NCBI GenBank assembly: GCA_002480525.1 | Contig: DLCH01000076.1 | Location: 37,996-86,125, forward strand | DNA: 48,130 nucleotides | Direction: 5' to 3' | From: Gammaproteobacteria bacterium UBA7803 | GTDB taxonomy: Bacteria; Pseudomonadota; Gammaproteobacteria; Pseudomonadales; Azotimanducaceae | Part shown: one piece after another, positions 27,232 to 36,340 of the stretch | Position numbering within the stretch: position 1 is the stretch's first letter | Layout of the letters: every line of letters begins with the position of its first letter | Translations under genes and position numbers: made by a program | The notes under the pieces: model-generated | Database searches by the model: none | Seen by the model: the letters and a program-made list of their open reading frames with translations, nothing else | What the model was told of the DNA's origin: nothing

Positions 27232-28149
27232 ATGCGACCCCCTGGCCGACTCCCCGCCATGCTTGTGGCGAGCCTCTGGCTCGCCGCCTGCGGCGAGCAG
27301 GCGGCGCCGGCTGCCCTCTGCGGCGCCGCGAACGCGCCAGTGAACCTGCCGGGAGGAACCTTCACAATGGGCGCCGCCGACGGCTATCCCGAGGAAGGGC
27401 CGGTGCGCCAGGTGCAGGTCACGGCCTTCGCCGTCGACTCCCACGAGGTGACCAACGCTCGCTTCGCCGAGTTCGTCGACGCGACCGGGTACGTCACCGC
27501 CGCCGAGCGCCGGCCCGACCCGTCCCTGCACCCGGACGTTCCCCAGGACCGGCTGGTGCCCGGCTCCGCCGTGTTCCGTTCGCCCGAGTCGGGCACGAAC
27601 CGGTGGTGGCACTTCGTTCCCGGCGCCTACTGGCGCAGCCCCGAGGGCCCGGGCAGCAGCATCGAGAACGGCATGAACCACCCGGTCGTCCACGTCGCCC
27701 ATGCCGACGCGGCCGCCTTCGCCGCCTGGGCCGGGGGGCGCCTGCCCACGGAAGCGGAGTGGGAGTACGCGGCGCGGGGCGGGCTCGACCAGGCGCGCTA
27801 CACCTGGGGCGCCGGGCCAGCACCCCATCGAAACCCGACCCTGGCCAACACCTGGCAGGGCGACTTCCCGTTCACCGACACCGGCGCAGACGGCCACAGG
27901 GGCAGCGCCCCGGTGGGCTGCTTCCCGCCCAACGGCTTCGGTCTGTACGACATGGCCGGCAATGTCTGGGAATGGACCTCGGACCGGTTCGTGGCTGCGG
28001 ATGCCAACAGCGGATTGATCAAGGGCGGATCGTTCCTGTGCGCCGAGAACTACTGCCGCCGTTACCGGCCGGCCGCCCGCCATCCCCAGGAGCGGGACTT
28101 CTCCACCTCACACCTCGGCTTCCGCGTCGTCTACCCGGCCGTGCCCTGA
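27232..28149 (+). CDS. Lipoprotein formylglycine-generating enzyme (FGE/SUMF1)
   Basis: This 305-residue FGE-sulfatase family enzyme converts a cysteine in sulfatases to formylglycine. Family motifs are present: GGTFTMGAADGYPEE, DSHEVTNARFAEFV, GGRLPTEAEWEYAARGG, GLYDMAGNVWEWTSD, and the C-terminal GGSFLCAENYC and HLGFRVV. Cys270 and Cys275 have the C-x4-C spacing of the catalytic pair in true FGEs, which many family members lack. The N-terminus is a lipoprotein signal (lipobox LAAC, Cys20), so the enzyme should act outside the cytoplasm. It faces a Cys-type sulfatase gene 13 bases away, the likely client. TACACT lies six bases upstream of the ATG, so the mRNA may be nearly leaderless. Confidence 0.9.
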   Translation: MRPPGRLPAMLVASLWLAACGEQAAPAALCGAANAPVNLPGGTFTMGAADGYPEEGPVRQVQVTAFAVDSHEVTNARFAEFVDATGYVTAAERRPDPSLHPDVPQDRLVPGSAVFRSPESGTNRWWHFVPGAYWRSPEGPGSSIENGMNHPVVHVAHADAAAFAAWAGGRLPTEAEWEYAARGGLDQARYTWGAGPAPHRNPTLANTWQGDFPFTDTGADGHRGSAPVGCFPPNGFGLYDMAGNVWEWTSDRFVAADANSGLIKGGSFLCAENYCRRYRPAARHPQERDFSTSHLGFRVVYPAVP

Positions 28150-28162
28150 CCGGCGCGGCCGG

Positions 28163-29725
28163 TCAGCGGCCGCCGCCGGCTCCCAGCCTGCGGTCGAACA
28201 GCGGCGGCGCGTCCTCGAGGGCCGCGCGATGGTCGGCGATGGCGGCCTCGATCTCGGCCACGACCTCCGGGTGCTCGGCCGCGATGTCGTAGGCCTCCGC
28301 CGGATCGGCGTGCAGATCGAAGAGCTGGGGCGTCTCGTGTTCCGTACGCGCCGGCGGCAGATCGTAGGCGCCCGCGGAGATCAGCCGCAGCTTGTACCGG
28401 CCGAGCCGGTACGCCTGCAGCTCGCCGCTGCGGTAGTACGCGAGCCCGGTGCGGGGACTGTCCGCGCCGGCCGTGAGCGTCGCGCCGAGATCGACGCCGT
28501 CGTGACCGTCCGCCGCGGGCGCGCCCGCCAGCGCCGTCACGGTCGGCATCAGGTCGAGGGTGGCGCCCAGGCCCCGGACCACGCCGGGCTCGATGGTCCC
28601 GGGCCACCAGAAGATCGCCGGCACGCGCATGCCGCCCTCGAAGGTGGTGCCCTTGCCGTTGCTCAGCAGGCCGGCGCTGCCGCCGTGGTGGCGCATCGCC
28701 AGCCACGGGCCGTTGTCGCTGGTGAACACGACCAGCGTGCGCTCCGCGAGACCGCGGTCCTCCAGCGCGGCCCGGATGCGCCCGACGCTCCAGTCGATCT
28801 CCTCGATCACGTCGCCGTAAAGCCCTCCTGGGCTGACGCCGGCGAAGTCGCCGCTGGCGAACAGCGGCGTGTGCGGCATGGTGTACGGCAGGTACAGAAA
28901 GAACGGCTCGTCGCGGTGCGCGTCGATGAAACGCTCCGCTTCCTCGGTGTACCGCCGGGTCAGGGTCGGCTGCACCGCCGGACGCTCCACCACTTCGTCG
29001 ACGTACCCGCCGTCGGCAACGATCCGGCTGCGCATCAGCGGCACCTGCCAGTACTCGATGCGGGGCTCGAAGTACAACGCCCGGCGGGCGGCAAACTCCG
29101 CCTGCACGGCCGCGCCCTGGCCGGCGCCGATCATGCCCAGCAGCGCATCGAAATCCGGTCCGCGCGCCCAATCCATGTCGTTGGAGTACGGCAGGCCGAA
29201 CCAGCGCTCGAAGCCGTGCCGGGTCGGCAACGCGTCGGGCGCGTCGCCGAGGTGCCACTTGCCGATGATGGCCGTGCGGTAGCCGACGTCCCGCAGGCGC
29301 TCGGCGAGGGTCACGCTGCCCGCGGGCATGCCGCCCGGGTCGTCAGGAAACAGCACGTTCAGCCGGCGGCCGTACAGGCCCGAGCGGTTCGGATACTGTC
29401 CGGTCAGCAGGGCGCCCCGGCTCGGCGAGCAGACCGGCGCGGGCACGTAGAAGTCGGTCCAGCGCTGCCCCTCGGCGGCCAGCCGGTCCAGATGCGGCGT
29501 GCGGTTGTACGGGTGTCCGTAGCTGCCCAGGTCGCCGTAGCCGAGATCGTCGGCGAACAGCACGATCACGTTCGGCGGCGTGTCCGCGGCGGACGGCGGC
29601 GCGCCGGTCGTCGCGGCCTCGCGTTCACAGCCGGCCGCCAGCAGGGCTGCGACGAGGCCGGCGCCCAGCCCCCGGAGCATCCAACCGCCCGGCCGGCGGG
29701 GCCGCACGCATTGCTGACTGATCAT
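28163..29725 (-). CDS. Lipoprotein arylsulfatase, Cys-type
   Basis: A 520-residue sulfatase hydrolysing sulfate esters. It has a lipoprotein-like signal (LLAAGC, Cys33) and then the family metal site VLFADDLGYGDLGSYG (Asp59, Asp60). The modification motif is Cys99-Ser-Pro-Ser-Arg103 in PVCSPSRGALLTG, where Cys99 becomes formylglycine. GKWHLG, MPHTPLF and FTSDNGPW follow, all conserved in arylsulfatases and N-acetylglucosamine- or galactose-6-sulfatases. The start codon overlaps the GH3 stop as ATGA. The adjacent convergent FGE gene supplies the maturation enzyme. The natural substrate is unknown; the coupling to a glycosidase suggests a sulfated glycoside. Confidence 0.92.
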   Translation of the reverse strand: MISQQCVRPRRPGGWMLRGLGAGLVAALLAAGCEREAATTGAPPSAADTPPNVIVLFADDLGYGDLGSYGHPYNRTPHLDRLAAEGQRWTDFYVPAPVCSPSRGALLTGQYPNRSGLYGRRLNVLFPDDPGGMPAGSVTLAERLRDVGYRTAIIGKWHLGDAPDALPTRHGFERWFGLPYSNDMDWARGPDFDALLGMIGAGQGAAVQAEFAARRALYFEPRIEYWQVPLMRSRIVADGGYVDEVVERPAVQPTLTRRYTEEAERFIDAHRDEPFFLYLPYTMPHTPLFASGDFAGVSPGGLYGDVIEEIDWSVGRIRAALEDRGLAERTLVVFTSDNGPWLAMRHHGGSAGLLSNGKGTTFEGGMRVPAIFWWPGTIEPGVVRGLGATLDLMPTVTALAGAPAADGHDGVDLGATLTAGADSPRTGLAYYRSGELQAYRLGRYKLRLISAGAYDLPPARTEHETPQLFDLHADPAEAYDIAAEHPEVVAEIEAAIADHRAALEDAPPLFDRRLGAGGGR

Positions 29726-32172
29726 GGCAGGTCGGCCTCCACCACGTGCCGGATGTCCCGCGACGATGCCCCGACGGCGAACGCCAGCGGACCCCGCAGC
29801 ATGTGCCAGCGCCCGCCGTCCGGCTCCCAGACGCGCAGCTCGTCGGCGGCGATGCGCAGCGCCACCGCAGCCTGCTCGCCCCTGGGAATCGCCACCCGGG
29901 CGAAGGCGCACAGCTCCTGGCTCGGCCGGCCCGCCGGCGGCCCCGGCAACCGCCGGTACACCTGGACGACCTCGCTGCCGTCCCGGTCGCCCACGTTGGC
30001 GATCCGAAGTGAGATCGAAGCGCCGCCGCCGTCCACGGTGACTTCGGGGGCGCCGTACTCGAAGCGGGTGTAGCTCAGGCCGTGGCCGAACGGCACCAGC
30101 GGCTCGATGCCGCGGGTGTCGTACCAGCGATAGCCGACCAGCAGGCCCTCGCCGTAGTCGACCCGGCCATTGCTGCCGGGATAGAACTCGTAGGCCGGGG
30201 TGTCCTCCAGCCGCGCCGGGAACGTGGTCGGCAAACGACCCGACGGGTTCTCCGCCCCGCTGACGATGTCGGCGAGGGCATGGCCGAACTCCTGGCCCGG
30301 CAGCCAGGCCTGCAGCACGCAGCGCGCGTCGCCGAGCCAGGGCATCGCCACGGCGGCGCCGGTGTTCACCACCACGACCGTGTTGGGATTGGCCGCGAGC
30401 ACCCGGCGGACGAGAGCGTCCTGCTGTCCCGGGAGCGCCAGGTCGGTGCGGTCGTTGCCCTCCGTCTCCCAGTCCGGATTCGACCCCACCACCAGCACGA
30501 CGCCGTCCGCATCGGCGGCGATGCGTTCGGCGTCGCCGATGGGGTCGTCGGGCTGGGGCGGCAGCAGGCCGAAACGCAGCCCCTGGAGCATCAGGCCCGG
30601 CCGGCTGCGGAACTCGATGCGCAGGCCGTAGCTGCGCCCGGCCTCCAGATCGACCTGCGCGCGCTGCTCGGTGCTGCCGTTGCCGAAGAAGGCGTCGCCC
30701 CGGGTCTGGCTGGTCCAGTTGTCGATCAGGAGATCGTCGTGGAGGTAGAGGCGCGACAGGCCGGCGCTGAGCAGGCCGAGCTGGTAGCGACCGGACGCGG
30801 GCACGCTCAGCACCCCCTCCAGCACCGCGCAGAAGCGGGTTCGATCGGTCACGCCGTCGATGCCGCCCGGCAGCATCAGCGGCGTGAATCCCCACGGCGT
30901 GTCGCCCACGGACAGCGTGCGCCGCGCCACGGCCGGGCCGCGGAACTCGTCGTCTGCGAACAGCTCGAGCCGCAGTCCGGGCGCGCCGCCCGGCTCGCAC
31001 TGCAGGCGTTCCGGCTCGGGCAGCGGCAGATATTTGTGGATGGCGCAGCCCTCGGCGTGCACGACCTCGTCGAACACGTCCCCCAGGGCGGCCAGCGGGT
31101 CCACCCGATAGTGGGGCACGACCGCCGAGCTGCCGCCGCCCTGAATCTGGCCCCGGGCGGCGTTGGGGCCGATGACCGCCAGGCGCCGGACCTCGGCCGG
31201 GTCGAACGGCAGCACGCCGTCGTTGCGGATCAGCACCATGGCTGCGGCGGCGGCACGCCGGGCCAGGGACCGGTGCTCCGGCAGATCCAGGGATTGCTCC
31301 GGCTGGGGGTCCGGCGCCTCGAACCGGCCGGTGCGCTCCATGATCCCCAGGATGCGCCGCACCGAGTCGTCGATCAGCGCCTCGTCCACCGCGCCGCGCC
31401 GCACCGCGTCCACCAGCGCGGCGCCCCGGCTGCGGGGCGGCCCCGGCATTTCCAGGTCGAGCCCGCCCCGGGCGTTTTCCTCGGTCTCCAGCGCCGCGCC
31501 CCAGTCGCTGACGACGAAGCCGTCGAAGCCCCACTCCCCCTTCAGCACGCCGCGCAGCAGCGCCTCGTGCGAGCTGGCGAACACGCCGTTGATGCGGTTG
31601 TAGGCGGACATCACGCTCCACACCCCCGCGTCGCGGACGGACATCTCGAAGGGCCGGAGATAGAGCTCCCGCAGCGTCCGCTCGTCCACCTCGGAGCTGA
31701 TGCTGTGGCGCTCGAACTCGGAGTCGTTGCAGACGAAGTGCTTGGCGCACGCCGCGACGTGCAGGGACTGCACGCCGCGGATGAACGCGCAGGCCATGGC
31801 GCCGCTCAGATACGGATCTTCCGAATAGCACTCGAAATTGCGCCCGCCCAGGGGATGGCGATGCAGGTTCATGGTCGGACCCAGCAGCACCTGGGCGTTC
31901 TTGCTGCGCGCCTCGTCGCCGAGCGCGACCCCGACTGCCTCGATCAGATCCGTGTCCCAGGTGGCGGCCAGCGCGACGCCGACGGGAAAACAGGCCGCGG
32001 TGGCGCCGCTGACCGCATCGCCCCGGGCGGCGTTGGGTCCGTCGCTGAGCTTCATGGCAGGGATGCCCAGACGCGGCACGGCGTTGGTGATCCACGTGCT
32101 CCGGCCGGCGCACAGCGCGACCTTCTCCTCGAGGCTGAGCTGCGCCAGCAGCCCGTCGATGTCGATGCCCAT
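29722..32172 (-). CDS. Glycoside hydrolase family 3 with PA14 domain
   Basis: An 816-residue beta-glycosidase. The N-terminal TIM barrel has KLSDGPNAARG, LLGPTMNLHRHPLGGRNFECYSEDP, AKHFVCNDSE and the nucleophile Asp223 in GFVVSDWGAA. The alpha/beta sandwich (AVIGPNAARGQIQGGGSS) is interrupted by a PA14 carbohydrate-binding domain (about residues 415-550). The acid/base region DWETEGNDRTDLALPGQQD (Glu569/Glu571) and a fibronectin-III-like C-terminal domain follow. This layout is that of the bacterial beta-glucosidase/xylosidase group. The ATG at 32172 is chosen for its GGGAGGG site; the longer open frame upstream has no homology. No signal peptide is visible, so it is cytoplasmic although its coupled sulfatase is exported. 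Confidence 0.9.
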   Translation of the reverse strand: MGIDIDGLLAQLSLEEKVALCAGRSTWITNAVPRLGIPAMKLSDGPNAARGDAVSGATAACFPVGVALAATWDTDLIEAVGVALGDEARSKNAQVLLGPTMNLHRHPLGGRNFECYSEDPYLSGAMACAFIRGVQSLHVAACAKHFVCNDSEFERHSISSEVDERTLRELYLRPFEMSVRDAGVWSVMSAYNRINGVFASSHEALLRGVLKGEWGFDGFVVSDWGAALETEENARGGLDLEMPGPPRSRGAALVDAVRRGAVDEALIDDSVRRILGIMERTGRFEAPDPQPEQSLDLPEHRSLARRAAAAAMVLIRNDGVLPFDPAEVRRLAVIGPNAARGQIQGGGSSAVVPHYRVDPLAALGDVFDEVVHAEGCAIHKYLPLPEPERLQCEPGGAPGLRLELFADDEFRGPAVARRTLSVGDTPWGFTPLMLPGGIDGVTDRTRFCAVLEGVLSVPASGRYQLGLLSAGLSRLYLHDDLLIDNWTSQTRGDAFFGNGSTEQRAQVDLEAGRSYGLRIEFRSRPGLMLQGLRFGLLPPQPDDPIGDAERIAADADGVVLVVGSNPDWETEGNDRTDLALPGQQDALVRRVLAANPNTVVVVNTGAAVAMPWLGDARCVLQAWLPGQEFGHALADIVSGAENPSGRLPTTFPARLEDTPAYEFYPGSNGRVDYGEGLLVGYRWYDTRGIEPLVPFGHGLSYTRFEYGAPEVTVDGGGASISLRIANVGDRDGSEVVQVYRRLPGPPAGRPSQELCAFARVAIPRGEQAAVALRIAADELRVWEPDGGRWHMLRGPLAFAVGASSRDIRHVVEADLP

Positions 32173-32333
32173 GCCTCCCTCCCCGGCCGCGACCTGCGGC
32201 AACGATAGCGCAAAGCCGAGCGCGCCGGGAAACGGGGCGTGACCCGCGGTGAATCGGGCTATGCAGCTTCCGGCGCGGCGCCGGTAGACTAGCGGGTTCC
32301 GACATCGCCATTCATCGAACAGGAGATTCACGC

Positions 32334-33017
32334 TTGGAATACGATGACGTCGTCCGCGGCCGCCGCAGCATCCGCGGCTACAAGCCCGACCCGGTGCCGA
32401 AGTCCCTCATCCGCGAGGTGATCGAGCTCGCCATGCGGGCGCCCTCCTCGCTCAACACGCAGCCCTGGAACTTCTACGTCGTCACCGGCGAGGTCCTCGA
32501 CCGGATCCGCGAAGGCAACGTCGAGCGCAACCTGGCCGGCGTGCCCGAGTCCCGGGAGTTCCGCGGCCACGGCGCCTACCAGGGCGAGCACCGGGAGCGC
32601 CAGAAGCAGATCGCGGCTCAGCTCTTCGAGGCCATGGGCATCGAGTGGTCCGACAAGGAGCGACGCAAGGACTGGGTGCTGCGCGGCTTCCGCCAGTTCG
32701 GCGCTCCGGTGTCGATCGTGGTGACCTACGACCGCAGCATCCACGGCGGCGACATCGGCCCCTTCGACTGCGGCGCGGTGGCCAACGCGCTGGTCAACGC
32801 CGCCTGGTCCCGGGGGCTCGGCTGCGTGATCAACAGCCAGGGGATCATGCAGTCGCCGGTGGTGCGCGAACACGCCGGCATCCCGGACGATCAGGTCATC
32901 ATGATCAGCATCGCGATGGGCTTTCCCGACGACGACTTTCCGGCCAACGCGGTGGTCTCCCAGCGCAAACCGGTGGACGACGCGGTGACGTTCGTCGGGT
33001 TCGGGGACGCGTCCTGA
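32334..33017 (+). CDS. Nitroreductase family FMN oxidoreductase, TTG start
   Basis: A 227-residue flavoprotein of the nitroreductase superfamily. N-terminal MEYDDVVRGRRSIRGYKPDPV carries the FMN-phosphate-binding RRSIR. MRAPSSLNTQPWNFYVVTG is the classic FMN site, and DCGAVANALVNAAWSRGLGCV is the conserved helix near the dimer interface. The start is TTG at 32334 behind AGGAG; no in-frame ATG fits. Substrates of such enzymes range from quinones to nitroaromatics and cannot be told here. Confidence 0.88.
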   Translation: MEYDDVVRGRRSIRGYKPDPVPKSLIREVIELAMRAPSSLNTQPWNFYVVTGEVLDRIREGNVERNLAGVPESREFRGHGAYQGEHRERQKQIAAQLFEAMGIEWSDKERRKDWVLRGFRQFGAPVSIVVTYDRSIHGGDIGPFDCGAVANALVNAAWSRGLGCVINSQGIMQSPVVREHAGIPDDQVIMISIAMGFPDDDFPANAVVSQRKPVDDAVTFVGFGDAS

Positions 33018-33042
33018 CGCCGAAATTTCGGTGCCGAACGCA

Positions 33043-33069
33043 GAAACGCCCGCGCAAGGCGGGCGTTTC
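33043..33069. terminator. Bidirectional hairpin between nitroreductase and tRNA-Glu
   Basis: A perfect 11-bp stem (GAAACGCCCGC at 33043-33053 with GCGGGCGTTTC at 33059-33069) with a 5-base loop GCAAG. The A/T-rich stem base (GAAA/TTTC) gives a short T run in either direction. It ends the + strand nitroreductase and the - strand tRNA transcript. Confidence 0.7.
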
Positions 33070-33073
33070 GATA

Positions 33074-33149
33074 TGGCGTCCCCTAGGGGAGTCGAACCCC
33101 TGTTGCCAGGATGAAAACCTGGAGTCCTAGGCCACTAGACGAAGGGGAC
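33074..33149 (-). tRNA. tRNA-Glu (anticodon TTC), CCA encoded
   Basis: A 76-base cloverleaf on the minus strand. Acceptor stem GTCCCCT pairs with AGGGGAC, and the D arm is TCGTCTAGTGGCCTAGGA. The anticodon stem CCAGG/CCTGG encloses TTTTCAT with anticodon TTC, and the T arm is CAGGGGTTCGACTCCCCT... overlapping the acceptor as usual. Discriminator G and an encoded CCA (33074-33076) are present. Strongly similar to E. coli tRNA-Glu in acceptor, D and T arms. Confidence 0.97.
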
Positions 33150-33165
33150 GCTGAGGAAGGCGCGC

Positions 33166-33194
33166 ATTCTATGAATGCCTCGGGGCCTCGTCAA
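33166..33194 (-). promoter_or_regulatory. Promoter of tRNA-Glu
   Basis: On the minus strand TTGACG (33189-33194), a 17-base spacer and TAGAAT (33166-33171) make a near-consensus sigma-70 promoter. It is followed by the GC-rich discriminator GCGCGCC typical of stringently controlled stable RNA genes. Confidence 0.75.
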
Positions 33195-33306
33195 GCAATT
33201 GCGTTGCCCGAGCGTGCGGTCCGACACGGATGGGTGACCGAACCGATCTGGGCTACACTTCAGGCGTTCAGGGAAGGACTGCCAGCCAACAAGAGCAACG
33301 GACGAC

Positions 33307-33924
33307 ATGGTGCTGGAACCATGGGTGCTGGTGGCTGCCGGCTGCACGGCCGTCGGCGGCGCGGCGCTGGCCGCGCGGGGCGTGCTGCGCATGCTCTGCC
33401 ATCATCAGGAGCGGCGACTGGCGCGGGAGAACCGGGCGCTGGAGCAGTGGTGGTCGGTGCTCGCCGACGTGCCCGCATCGGCGCTCGACCCGTTTCTGCG
33501 ACGCATTCTCGGCCGAGCCATGCTGCGGCGGCTCGCGCTGGTGGCCCGGCTGTCCTCCGATCATCCCTACCTGCACGCCCAGCGCGACGCCATCAACCGC
33601 TTCATGGCCGGCACCGCCGCCGACCCGTTCGATTCGCCGCGCCGCGATCGCCCGGCTCGCGGCAGCAGGGCCCGGCAGCTCGACGCTCTGCAGGCGCTCG
33701 CCGGCCTCGTCGACGAGAGCGCCGACGCCCGCCTGCTGTCCCGCAACGAGCACACCAGCGCGGCGGGCGCCATCGGGCGCGCCGTGGAGACCCTGGAGTT
33801 CCTCGAGACCCAGCACGCGAGCGTCGAGCCCGATGCGCTGCGGCGGCTCACCCGGGCCCTCGGCCAGGACGGCGTGCCCGGCTTCGGCCCCGCTCAGTCG
33901 AGCAGACTCTTCCCCACCCAGTGA
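33307..33924 (+). CDS. Hypothetical protein with N-terminal membrane helix
   Basis: A 205-residue protein I do not recognise. It has one hydrophobic segment (residues 5-27), then a mostly helical, Arg-rich region (ENRALEQWWSVLADV, FLRRILGRAMLRRLALVARL, SSDHPYLHAQRDAINRFMAG). The last 31 bases overlap the convergent DUF815 ATPase gene. A -10-like TACACT lies near 33254. It could be an inner membrane anchored protein; no function is suggested. Confidence 0.6.
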   Translation: MVLEPWVLVAAGCTAVGGAALAARGVLRMLCHHQERRLARENRALEQWWSVLADVPASALDPFLRRILGRAMLRRLALVARLSSDHPYLHAQRDAINRFMAGTAADPFDSPRRDRPARGSRARQLDALQALAGLVDESADARLLSRNEHTSAAGAIGRAVETLEFLETQHASVEPDALRRLTRALGQDGVPGFGPAQSSRLFPTQ

Positions 33925-34772
33925 CGGGCGAAGTGCTGCGCCGTGCGTCCGCTGCGCACGCCGCGGGCCAGCGCCCAGCGCAGAGCGGCCGCCCGCACCT
34001 CGTCGTTCCAGGTGAAATCGAGGCCGTGGCGCTGCGCCAGCCGGCTCACCCAGTGGCCGACCACGTCCAGGTAGGCGTCCTGCCGGAACGGATAGAACGA
34101 CAGCCACAGGCCGAACCGGTCGGACAGCGAGATCTTCTCCTCCACCGCCTCGGACTCGTGCAGCTCGCCCTCCCGGACCACCGTGTGCTGGTTGTCCGAG
34201 GCATATTCCGGCAGCAGGTGACGCCGGTTGGACGTGGCGTAGATCAGCACGTTGCCCGAGGTCTTGAACATCGAGCCCTCGAGCGCGCTCTTGAGCTCCT
34301 TGTAGGAGGCGTCGTCGGCCTCGAAGGACAGGTCGTCGCAGAACAGCACGAAGCGGTACGGCGCGTCGCGCAGCCGCCGCACGATGCGCGGCAGCGCCGC
34401 GAGGTCGTGCTTGCTCACCTCCACAAGACGCAGGCCGTCCTCCGCGTAGCGGTTCAGCAGGGCGTGCACCAGCGACGACTTGCCGGTGCCCCGGGAGCCC
34501 CACAGCAGCACGTTGTTGGCGGGCAGGCCGGCGAGGAACTGGCGGGTGTTGAGGTCGATCTGGGCCTTCTGGTCGTCGATCCACATGAGGTCGTCGAGGC
34601 CGATGTCGTCGAGGGAGCCGTGGGCGACGAAGCCCGCGCCCAGCAGGCCCGACTGCCAGACCGCCGCCGGGCAGGCCGCCCAGTCCACGGCGGCCGGCGC
34701 CGGCACGACCGACAGCGCGCGCCGGGTCAGTTCGCGGGCGTCGTCGATGAGCGCGTCGATGGGGTGTTTCAT
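33894..34772 (-). CDS. DUF815 family ATP-binding protein
   Basis: A 292-residue AAA-like P-loop ATPase of the DUF815 family. It has Walker A GSRGTGKSSLV, Walker B RFVLFCDDLSFEADD, sensor ATSNRRHLLPEY and EEKISLSDRFGLWLSFYPF, a characteristic family block. The ATG at 34772 gives the normal family N-terminus (IDALIDDARELTRRA). DUF815 proteins are widespread but of unsettled function. The convergent end overlaps the upstream hypothetical gene by 31 bases. Confidence 0.88.
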   Translation of the reverse strand: MKHPIDALIDDARELTRRALSVVPAPAAVDWAACPAAVWQSGLLGAGFVAHGSLDDIGLDDLMWIDDQKAQIDLNTRQFLAGLPANNVLLWGSRGTGKSSLVHALLNRYAEDGLRLVEVSKHDLAALPRIVRRLRDAPYRFVLFCDDLSFEADDASYKELKSALEGSMFKTSGNVLIYATSNRRHLLPEYASDNQHTVVREGELHESEAVEEKISLSDRFGLWLSFYPFRQDAYLDVVGHWVSRLAQRHGLDFTWNDEVRAAALRWALARGVRSGRTAQHFARHWVGKSLLD

Positions 34773-34889
34773 GAGCCTGGAGCCTTGCGGACGAGAGCGG
34801 AATTGTACTGATTCGAGTTCGCCGGCGACGGGTACGGTGGTAATATTCCCGTTCTTCCCAGGGCATCGATCGCTGAGGCGAGGACACCC

Positions 34890-35033
34890 ATGTCCGGCTA
34901 CCAAGGACCAGATCGGCGCAAGGGTCCCGAGGACCGCCGCAAGCGCAAGCAGGACCGGCGCAACCCGGAACGGGTTGCCGAAGATCTGGTGCCGCGCCGC
35001 AACCCCGACGCGCCGGACCGCCGCCGGACCTGA
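34890..35033 (+). CDS. Small highly charged protein, 47 residues
   Basis: A short frame starting at ATG behind a strong purine-rich site (GAGGCGAGGA), with a possible -10 TAATAT at 34841-34846. The product (MSGYQGPDRRKGPEDRRKRK then QDRRNPERVAEDLVPRR and so on) is about one third Arg/Lys with many Asp, Glu and Pro, and is probably disordered. DRRNPERV and RRNPDAPDRR look like imperfect internal repeats. The function is unknown. It lies between divergent DUF815 and convergent GDPD genes, a gap otherwise empty. Confidence 0.55.
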   Translation: MSGYQGPDRRKGPEDRRKRKQDRRNPERVAEDLVPRRNPDAPDRRRT

Positions 35034-35059
35034 ACCCAGCCCAGCACCGCCCGCCGCGC

Positions 35060-35935
<876 letters not shown>

Positions 35936-35956
35936 GGCGGCCCCCGGCGGGCAGGG

Positions 35957-36337
35957 TCAGGCCGGCCGGCGCAGCGGAACCACATTGCTGCGTGCCTTGA
36001 CGTAGACGCGGTGCTCGCGGCCGGCGCCGTGAATGCCGATCTTGCCCTGATCGAACAGGCGCAGGTCGAGCACGCTCGAGCCGCCGCCCCGGCGCTCGAG
36101 CACCAGGTCGTGGCCTTCCAGGCGCCACTCGCCGCGCTCCTCGGCATCGCCGTCGCGCAGACGGTAGGCGCCGCCGTCCAGATCACCGTCGAGCACCAGT
36201 TCGCCGTCGTTGTCCTGCCAATCCCAGGTTCCCGGCAGGTCCAGGCGCGCCAGCCAGCGCCGGCGCTGCACCCGCACGAGCCAGACCCAGTATCCGCACA
36301 CGGCAGCGACGACGATTACGACCAGCAAAGACGCCAT
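35957..36337 (-). CDS. Unknown membrane-anchored protein
   Basis: A 126-residue protein with one N-terminal membrane helix (MASLLVVIVVAAVCGYWVWL), a basic stretch (RVQRRRWLARL) and a beta-rich domain (GTWDWQDNDGELVLDGD, GEWRLEGHDLVLERRGG, DLRLFDQGKIGIHG). I cannot name a family. It starts three bases after the DUF3080 stop and is part of the GNAT-to-GDPD operon. Confidence 0.65.
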   Translation of the reverse strand: MASLLVVIVVAAVCGYWVWLVRVQRRRWLARLDLPGTWDWQDNDGELVLDGDLDGGAYRLRDGDAEERGEWRLEGHDLVLERRGGGSSVLDLRLFDQGKIGIHGAGREHRVYVKARSNVVPLRRPA

Positions 36338-36340
36338 GGC

